DNA from: CAVDRM01 sp963611355
Lineage (GTDB): Bacteria; Bacillota; Clostridia; Christensenellales; Aristaeellaceae
Assembly (NCBI GenBank): GCA_963611355.1
Contig: CAVDRM010000044.1
Location: forward strand, 1 to 9,734
Reading direction: 5' to 3'
Length of the DNA stretch: 9,734 nucleotides
Under the pieces are notes generated by a model that ran no database searches, was not told where the DNA came from, and saw nothing but the letters and a program-made list of their open reading frames with translations. Positions 5,499-9,734 of the stretch are shown here, piece after piece. Position numbers and translations under genes: made by a program. Position 1 is the first letter of the stretch; every line of letters starts with the position of its first letter.

Positions 5499-6499
5499 AA
5501 ACCTTATGTGAATTAAACGGCGTGTCCGGCGATGAACGGCTGGTGCGAAACGCTATCCTGGAGGCCGTGAAGCCGCTCTGCGACGAGGCGCATATTGACA
5601 GAATGGGGAGCGTCGTCGCCGTCAAGCACGGCACGGACCCGAAAAACCGCCCGCAGGTCTGCCTCTCCGCCCATATGGACGAGGTCGGCTTTATCATCAC
5701 CGGCGCGACCGAGGAAGGGCTGCTTCAGTTCCGTCCCGTCGGCGGCATCGACCCGCGTGTGGTCGTGTCCAAATATGTCACGGTCGGCAGCGATGGGCTG
5801 GACGGCGTAATCGGCGCGTTGGCCATCCATCTGCAAAACGCGGCGCAGCGCGCCAAGGTGCTGGGATTTGACGAATTGTATATCGACATCGGCGCAAAGG
5901 ACAAGGACGAAGCGCTTCAAAAAGCCCCCTTGGGAACTTACGCATACTTTTCCACGACCCTTGAGCCGCTGGGCAAATCCTGCGTGACGGCCAAGGCGCT
6001 GGATGACCGCGTGGGCTGTTTTAACCTTCTGCGTGTGCTGGAGGGAACGTATGCCTGCGATGTGACCTGCACGTTTGTGACGCAGGAGGAGGTCGGCCTG
6101 CGCGGCGCGACCGGCACGGCCTACGGCGTGCATCCCGATATTGCGCTGATTTTGGAGGGAACGGCCTCCGGTGATATGTCCGATGTCCCGAAAACCCGCC
6201 ATATCTGCGATGTTCACAGCGGCGTGGCCGTCAGCTTTATGGACAATGCGTCCATTGCGGATACGGCATTGTACGCGGAGCTGCTCAAAATCGCTGAAAT
6301 AAACGGCATTCGCCATCAGGTGAAGCGCGGCGTGACAGGCGGCAATGACGCGGGCGCTTTCCAGCGCTCCCGCGAGGGCGTGCGCACCTGCGTGCTGTCC
6401 GTCCCCTGCCGCTACATTCACGGCCCGTCCTCTGTGGCGAGCCTGGAAGACATTGACGCCCAGCTTGCGCTGGCAAAGGCTTATTTGAACAGTTTATAA
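5489..6499 (+). CDS. M42 family metallo-aminopeptidase, second paralogue
   Basis: The product is a 336-residue M42 peptidase, clearly diverged from both neighbours. Key residues are His62 and Asp64 (AHMDEVG), bridging Asp172 (ALDDRVG), catalytic Glu200 and ligand Glu201 (QEEVG), and His311 (YIHG). Where the first and third paralogues have Asp as the next metal ligand, this one has Glu223 in LILEGTASGD, a variant seen in a known branch of the family. GGNDAGAFQRSREGV (284-298) is the usual substrate-side loop. Start choice: GGGAGG at 5476-5481 lies 7 bases before ATG 5489; an in-frame GTG at 5474 overlaps that site and is rejected. The start lies inside the end of the first peptidase gene (10-base overlap), indicating co-translation. 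Confidence 0.93.
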   Translation: MELKTLCELNGVSGDERLVRNAILEAVKPLCDEAHIDRMGSVVAVKHGTDPKNRPQVCLSAHMDEVGFIITGATEEGLLQFRPVGGIDPRVVVSKYVTVGSDGLDGVIGALAIHLQNAAQRAKVLGFDELYIDIGAKDKDEALQKAPLGTYAYFSTTLEPLGKSCVTAKALDDRVGCFNLLRVLEGTYACDVTCTFVTQEEVGLRGATGTAYGVHPDIALILEGTASGDMSDVPKTRHICDVHSGVAVSFMDNASIADTALYAELLKIAEINGIRHQVKRGVTGGNDAGAFQRSREGVRTCVLSVPCRYIHGPSSVASLEDIDAQLALAKAYLNSL

Positions 6500-6514
6500 G
6501 GAGGATGCATCCCG

Positions 6515-7507
6515 ATGATGAAGCAGACATTAACCACGCTGCTGAGCGTGTATGGGCCGTCCGGCTTGGAGGGCGGCGTTGCGGAGCAGGTGAAGAAGCT
6601 GCTGGCCGGCTATGTGGACAGCGCCCGCACGGATACGATGGGCAATTTAATCGTCACGAAAAACGGTCAGGAGGGCGGCAAGCGCATCATGCTGGCCGCG
6701 CATATGGACCATATCGGCCTGATTGTGACGGACGTGGAGGAAGAAGGCTTCCTGCGCGTGACCAATGTGGGCGGTTTAACGCCGCAGGGCGTGCGCGGCC
6801 GCCATGTGGTATTTGCCGGCGGCATTCACGGCATCTGTATGTGTCAGCCCGTGAAGAACGGCGAGCCGACCATGAACGATGTATTCATCGACATCGGCGC
6901 GAAGGACAGGCAGGAGGCGCTGCGCCGCGTTCATTACGGCGATGTGTGCGTGTTCGCACCGGAAATCTTTGATTTGGGCGATTCCAAGGTGGCCGCTCCC
7001 GCAATGGACGACCGCTGCGCCTGCGCCGTGCTGGTGGAGCTGCTGCAGGGCTTAAAGAAGCCGAAAAACACCGTTGTCGGCGTGTTCACCGTGCAGGAAG
7101 AGGTCGGCTGCCGCGGCTCGATGACGGCGGCCTATGCCGAGAAGCCCGATTTGGGCGTTGCCATTGATGTGACCGCGTGGGGCGATACGCCCGAGGTCAA
7201 GGCGCCCGCCGTCAGGCTGGGTGAAGGCGCGGCCATCAAGGTGATGGACCGCAGCATGGTGGCGACCCCCGTGGTGCGTCAGGGCTTGCTCAAGGCCGCT
7301 GAAATCGCAGGTGTCAAGGCACAGCACGAAATTCTGGCCTTCGGCGGCACCGACGGCGGCTCCATCCAGCGCTCCCGCGGCGGCGTTCCGACAGGAACGG
7401 TGTCCATTCCCTGCCGCTATGTCCATTCTGCCACCGAGGTCGTTGACTTGAGCGATTTGGACGGAGCGGTCAAAATCCTGAACGCTTATGTGAACATGGA
7501 ACACTGA
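6515..7507 (+). CDS. M42 family metallo-aminopeptidase, third paralogue
   Basis: This 330-residue protein is the third M42 peptidase of the operon. Its active-site framework is His63 and Asp65 (AHMDHIG), bridging Asp165 (AMDDRC), catalytic Glu195 and ligand Glu196 (QEEVG), Asp218 (AIDVT) and His304 (YVHS). Residue 66 is His where both neighbours have Glu (DHIG against DEIG/DEVG), so the setting of the conserved Asp differs. The loop GGTDGGSIQRSRGGVPTG (277-294) matches the family. AAGGAGG at 6498-6504 is 10 bases before ATG 6515; ATG 6518 is also in frame but farther away. The gene follows the second paralogue by 15 bases and ends at a strong terminator, closing the operon. Confidence 0.93.
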   Translation: MMKQTLTTLLSVYGPSGLEGGVAEQVKKLLAGYVDSARTDTMGNLIVTKNGQEGGKRIMLAAHMDHIGLIVTDVEEEGFLRVTNVGGLTPQGVRGRHVVFAGGIHGICMCQPVKNGEPTMNDVFIDIGAKDRQEALRRVHYGDVCVFAPEIFDLGDSKVAAPAMDDRCACAVLVELLQGLKKPKNTVVGVFTVQEEVGCRGSMTAAYAEKPDLGVAIDVTAWGDTPEVKAPAVRLGEGAAIKVMDRSMVATPVVRQGLLKAAEIAGVKAQHEILAFGGTDGGSIQRSRGGVPTGTVSIPCRYVHSATEVVDLSDLDGAVKILNAYVNMEH

Positions 7508-7523
7508 AAATCAGCCAAAACAG

Positions 7524-7563
7524 GCGCTCCCGTTGGCTTTTTAGGCCGGCGGGAGCGCTTTTT
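7524..7563 (+). terminator. Strong terminator of the peptidase operon, possibly bidirectional
   Basis: GCGCTCCCG (7524-7532) pairs perfectly with CGGGAGCGC (7550-7558). The stem continues through two G-U pairs and GGC/GCC to 14 bp with a 7-base loop, and is followed by TTTTT at 7559-7563. The minus strand reads CTGTTTT after the stem, so it may also stop the convergent ABC-exporter operon, which ends at 7581. Confidence 0.93.
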
Positions 7564-7580
7564 AATCAGATGCTTACGCT

Positions 7581-8228
7581 TTAAAAATCCAGCTTTGCAA
7601 AGGACTTTTCGCATTTTTGAACGGTCAGGGCGGTCAAAGCGGTGAATGAGAGTGCGCCGAGAACAAGGATGAACAGCTTTTCACCAATGTAGGCGGGGTC
7701 AGGCGTGTCCAGCACATCCCGAATGAAGGGAACGATATGCGACAGCGTTTCAGCCGACACAATGTATAAAAAGACCCAAACGCAGGACAGGGCAAACGCG
7801 ATGCCCACCTTTTCGGGAGCGCGGTAATAGCGGCTAAAGAAGGAAACATTGAAGATGCCGAAAAGTACGAAGACGAACGCGAACAGCGCGGTGTTCGCAT
7901 CCATGCCGACGGGATTGGGCGTTCGGATGAAAAGCCTGTTCAGTACGGCGAACGGTACGCTGATCAGCATTTGACACAGTTCCAAAATCACGCTCATTAG
8001 AATCCGAGCCCGCACGATGCTGCGCTTGGGGACGGGCAAAAGGAGGGAATATTCGATGTCATGCGTCTCCCGTCCCTGCAAACAGACAAAGAAAATGCCC
8101 AGCGTTGTGTAGAAGAAGATGGCATAGTAGGGGTAGCTCGGAATCAGCAGCATGGCGGACAGGAAAAGAAACAGAACGCAGGTGGGATGGAGCGCCAGTG
8201 CAAGCTCCTTTTTGAGCAGCGTCTTCAT
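7581..8228 (-). CDS. ABC-2 type transporter permease (ABC2_membrane_5-like)
   Basis: This 215-residue integral membrane protein is the likely channel subunit of the ABC exporter encoded with the preceding gene. It starts with a short basic, amphipathic stretch (MKTLLKKELALALHP) and has about six hydrophobic segments: roughly 16-30, 34-50, 76-97, 111-130, 141-158 and 182-204. The cytoplasmic loop LLLPVPKRSIVRARI (62-76) matches the conserved LPvsR-x-IV-x-aK/R-type motif of small Firmicute permeases related to those of YtrA-regulated and PmtB-type exporters. GGAGG (minus, 8240-8236) is 7 bases before ATG 8228, and the ATG overlaps the ATPase stop as ATGA. The cargo is unknown; peptides or lipophilic antimicrobials are the usual guess for such exporters, but nothing here shows it. 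It is the last gene of the operon. Confidence 0.85.
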   Translation of the reverse strand: MKTLLKKELALALHPTCVLFLFLSAMLLIPSYPYYAIFFYTTLGIFFVCLQGRETHDIEYSLLLPVPKRSIVRARILMSVILELCQMLISVPFAVLNRLFIRTPNPVGMDANTALFAFVFVLFGIFNVSFFSRYYRAPEKVGIAFALSCVWVFLYIVSAETLSHIVPFIRDVLDTPDPAYIGEKLFILVLGALSFTALTALTVQKCEKSFAKLDF

Positions 8229-9058
8229 GCCTCTCCCTCCTTCTCAAAATGCACCATGATGTCCTCTAATGTCGCCGGACGGCAGGGCATCATGTTTTCG
8301 TTCCGCGCCTCAATCAGCGCGGAAACGCCGCTTTTCAGCCGCCTTGCGCCTATCAAAAGGGGCTTCTGGGCTTCTGTCACTTCGGCAAGCTGCACTGTAC
8401 GGTAGCGCGATAAAAGGGCGTTTTTCGGCTCGGCGGCGGCTATTCGGCCGTTTCTGATGTAGGTGATATCATCCGCGCACCAGTCCAAATCCGATGTGAT
8501 GTGGGTCGAAAACAGGATGCTCACGCCTTCCTCGGCAAGCGAAAGAAAGATGTCCAGCAGCTCGGCGCGGGAAACGGGGTCAAGGCCGCTCGTCGGCTCA
8601 TCCAACAGCAGCAGCTCCGCTTGATGGGAAAGCGCCAGCACCAAGGCATATTTCACCTTCATGCCGGCGGATAGCTGCGCCGGTGTCTTGCGCTCGTCCA
8701 GCGAAAAACGAACAAGGTTTCTGCAATATGCCGCTTCATCCCATGTGTCATAAAAGCTGCGCGTGACGGCGGTGATTTTTTTCAGCGTTTTGCGCGGATA
8801 GAAGTCCACGCCGCCGGACACAAAGCCGATTCTGCGCTTGATTTCCTGCTCGTGCGCGTCAAAATCAAGGCCGAAAAAGCGAATGCTGCCCGCATCGCGG
8901 TGCACAAAATTCAGCAGTGTCTTGAGCGTCGTCGTCTTGCCCGCGCCGTTGCGACCGATCAATCCCATAATACGCCCTTCCCGCATGGAAAAACTCACAT
9001 CCGTGAGCTCAAAACGGGGATAGCGCTTGCAAAGCCCGCTGACCTCCAGCACATTCAC
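8225..9058 (-). CDS. ABC transporter ATP-binding protein
   Basis: This 277-residue ATPase of the exporter has every motif needed for ATP hydrolysis. The Walker A GRNGAGKT is at 35-42, the signature LSAGMK at 129-134 (the LSxGMK variant common in BcrA/YtrB-like exporters), Walker B LLLLDEP at 149-155, the D-loop SGLD at 157-160 and the switch His186 in FSTHI. A C-terminal tail of about 60 residues follows the ATPase core, as in ABC-2 partners. Start choice: GTG 9058 is 7 bases after GGAGG (minus, 9070-9066) and overlaps the stop of the ATL gene as GTGA. The in-frame extension to 9208 would overlap that gene heavily and is low-complexity, so it is rejected. It pairs with the permease encoded next (ATGA overlap). 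Confidence 0.93.
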   Translation of the reverse strand: MNVLEVSGLCKRYPRFELTDVSFSMREGRIMGLIGRNGAGKTTTLKTLLNFVHRDAGSIRFFGLDFDAHEQEIKRRIGFVSGGVDFYPRKTLKKITAVTRSFYDTWDEAAYCRNLVRFSLDERKTPAQLSAGMKVKYALVLALSHQAELLLLDEPTSGLDPVSRAELLDIFLSLAEEGVSILFSTHITSDLDWCADDITYIRNGRIAAAEPKNALLSRYRTVQLAEVTEAQKPLLIGARRLKSGVSALIEARNENMMPCRPATLEDIMVHFEKEGEA

Positions 9059-9363
9059 GGTAATGCCTCCTCCCGATATTGACAGACCGCCATATTGACG
9101 CGCCCGTCCGATAAAAAAATGACGCCCTCGCTTGCAAGCCTTGCCCGCCGCTGATCTGCGTACAGCCCGCCCGCAACCGTTCCGTCCTGCATGACCACGC
9201 GCTGCCACGGCACGTCATCCGGACAGCAACGCATGGCATAGCCCACCAGCCGCGCCCCATGCGGGCGGCCCAGCACCCGTGCTATTTGTCCATAGGACAT
9301 CACGCGGCCATAAGGGATGCGCCGCGTTACGGCATAGACCGCCTCAAAAAATCCGTCTGTCAT
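9055..9363 (-). CDS. Alkyltransferase-like (ATL) DNA-binding protein, MGMT family without catalytic Cys
   Basis: This 102-residue protein is the stand-alone DNA-binding domain of O6-alkylguanine-DNA alkyltransferases. Family features are VMSYGQIARVLGRP (21-34), ARLVG (37-41, with the base-flipping Arg), GYAMRCCP (41-48) and the active-site segment VPWQRVV (51-57). The alkyl-accepting Cys of PCHR is replaced by Trp53, which defines ATL proteins. These bind O6-alkylguanine and, in characterised members, hand the lesion to nucleotide excision repair without direct reversal. His of the usual PWHR is Gln54 here. Cys46 and Cys47 lie outside the active-site position. The length is typical of ATLs. 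The start ATG overlaps the stop of the AbrB gene as ATGA, and only a weak AGGA precedes it, so translational coupling is likely. Its place inside an ABC-exporter operon is unusual. Confidence 0.9.
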   Translation of the reverse strand: MTDGFFEAVYAVTRRIPYGRVMSYGQIARVLGRPHGARLVGYAMRCCPDDVPWQRVVMQDGTVAGGLYADQRRARLASEGVIFLSDGRVNMAVCQYREEALP

Positions 9364-9602
9364 TCCGCATCGTCCTGTTCGAGCCCGCCCATCAGGTGGG
9401 CGAACAGCTTATTGGTCGTGTTCTTCGGCGGGATAGCCATGCCCTGCCACGCATCACCCAAAATCAGCAGCGTGTCGCCTGGTTGAATGTCAAAAAGCTG
9501 CCGCGCCTCCTTTGGAATGACGATTTGTCCCTTGCCGCCCACGCGCACCGTCCACGCATATTTGCCCCGCTTGGCGGCTTCCTCCTTAGAACTCACTTTC
9601 AT
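9360..9602 (-). CDS. AbrB/MazE/SpoVT-fold transcriptional regulator
   Basis: The product is an 80-residue protein with one swapped-hairpin AbrB/SpoVT DNA-binding domain (about 16-60). The core is VRVGGKGQIVIPKEAR (19-34), followed by FDIQPGDTLLILGD (37-50). Such proteins bind DNA as dimers and serve as transition-state regulators or antitoxins. The acidic tail LEQDDAE and the lack of any toxin gene downstream (the next gene is an ATL protein) favour a plain operon regulator over an antitoxin. AGAGGTGG (minus, 9620-9613) is 10 bases before ATG 9602. It is the first gene of the four-gene operon, directly downstream of an 11-bp inverted repeat that overlaps the predicted transcription start, so autoregulation is a reasonable inference. 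Confidence 0.9.
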   Translation of the reverse strand: MKVSSKEEAAKRGKYAWTVRVGGKGQIVIPKEARQLFDIQPGDTLLILGDAWQGMAIPPKNTTNKLFAHLMGGLEQDDAE

Positions 9603-9625
9603 TAATATTTTGCCACCTCTTCTTT

Positions 9626-9659
9626 GTTGTAAAAGTGCGTTATTTCCAACTTTTACAAC
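9626..9659. promoter_or_regulatory. 11-bp inverted repeat in the AbrB-gene leader (operator or 5' hairpin)
   Basis: GTTGTAAAAGT (9626-9636) and ACTTTTACAAC (9649-9659) are perfect inverted copies separated by 12 bases, so equivalent bases of the arms are 23 bp apart, about two helical turns. It lies between the -10 (minus, 9668-9663) and the ribosome site (minus, 9620-9613), starting at about +1. A dimeric regulator such as the adjacent AbrB-fold protein could bind here. As RNA it could also fold near the ribosome site. Confidence 0.6.
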
Positions 9660-9662
9660 TAT

Positions 9663-9691
9663 ATGATAGAACGTTTATCCCGTTTTGTCAA
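9663..9691 (-). promoter_or_regulatory. Promoter of the AbrB-ATL-ABC operon
   Basis: On the minus strand, TTGACA (9691-9686) and TATCAT (9668-9663) are 17 bases apart, close to the sigma-A consensus. Transcription would start near 9656, within the inverted repeat at 9626-9659. Bases 9692-9734 beyond it show no gene. Confidence 0.88.
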
Positions 9692-9734
9692 TACGAATTC
9701 GCCAAAATTTCCGGCTGCTTTCCATCTTTTTGAC

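Noticed and set aside
5513..6421. Minus-strand 302-codon open frame opposite the second M42 gene
   Set aside because: It is a mirror of the coding frame caused by high third-position GC; no motifs and no promoter or ribosome site.
6503..6512. GGATGCATCC palindrome overlapping the ribosome site of the third M42 gene
   Set aside because: A 10-base palindrome with no loop cannot form a stable hairpin, and such palindromes arise often by chance.
6505..6972. Plus-strand 155-codon frame starting at ATG 6505
   Set aside because: The ATG touches the ribosome site with no spacing, and the frame runs inside the well-supported third M42 gene; the translation is low-complexity Arg/Gly/His-rich.
9059..9208. 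N-terminal extension of the ABC ATPase up to 9208
   Set aside because: It overlaps the ATL gene by half, is low-complexity, and ignores the strong GGAGG placed for GTG 9058.
9360..9602. Possibility that the AbrB-fold protein is a MazE-type antitoxin
   Set aside because: No MazF, PemK or PIN-like toxin follows; the downstream coupled genes are an ATL protein and an ABC exporter.

Overview
The window suggests a Clostridia-type Firmicute of moderately high GC, perhaps an Oscillospiraceae- or Christensenellales-like gut anaerobe. The evidence is strong GGAGG-type ribosome binding sites 5-10 bases before starts, several TTG/GTG starts, sigma-A promoters with 17-base spacers and extended -10 boxes, and Firmicute-type families (YitT with DUF2179, M42 aminopeptidases, AbrB/SpoVT-fold regulator, XRE regulator, small ABC-2 exporter). 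This placement is inference; no rRNA or other marker gene is present. No rRNA, tRNA, CRISPR array, transposase or phage gene was recognised.

Left part (1-2860, plus strand). The first ~142 bases hold four consecutive inverted repeats and no gene. Bases 143-255 show nothing recognisable. A near-perfect promoter then drives a DUF21-CBS-CorC_HlyC membrane protein (329-1675, TTG start preferred). A second promoter drives a secreted protein (1817-2803) with a signal peptide, a beta-rich middle and two duplicated calcium-loop-like motifs; it ends at a strong terminator.

Middle (2875-4430). A short XRE-type repressor (2910-3131, minus) faces a divergent plus-strand promoter flanked by two GTAC-centred palindromes. 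That promoter would transcribe a leader carrying a 21-codon ORF with a good ribosome binding site (3284-3349), then a 12-bp hairpin. This regulator/mini-ORF pair is one of the two most unusual points of the window. Next comes a YitT-family membrane protein (3419-4297, minus), divergent from the peptidase operon.

Peptidase operon (4399-7563, plus strand). Three different M42 metallo-aminopeptidase paralogues are translated from tightly packed genes (10-base overlap, then 15 bases between) between one promoter and one strong terminator. All keep the metal-binding and catalytic framework, but they diverge at individual active-site positions, which suggests complementary peptide specificities.

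Right part (7581-9691, minus strand). A TTGACA-N17-TATCAT promoter, followed by an 11-bp inverted repeat with a 12-base spacer, drives four genes. All three junctions are 4-base ATGA/GTGA overlaps. The genes encode an AbrB/MazE-fold regulator, an alkyltransferase-like (ATL) DNA-lesion-binding protein with Trp instead of the catalytic Cys, an ABC ATPase and an ABC-2 permease. The embedding of an ATL protein between a regulator and an exporter is the other unusual point.

The last ~43 bases (9692-9734) hold no gene and end in TTTTTGAC, which resembles one arm of palindromes seen near 113-142 and 4366-4388.
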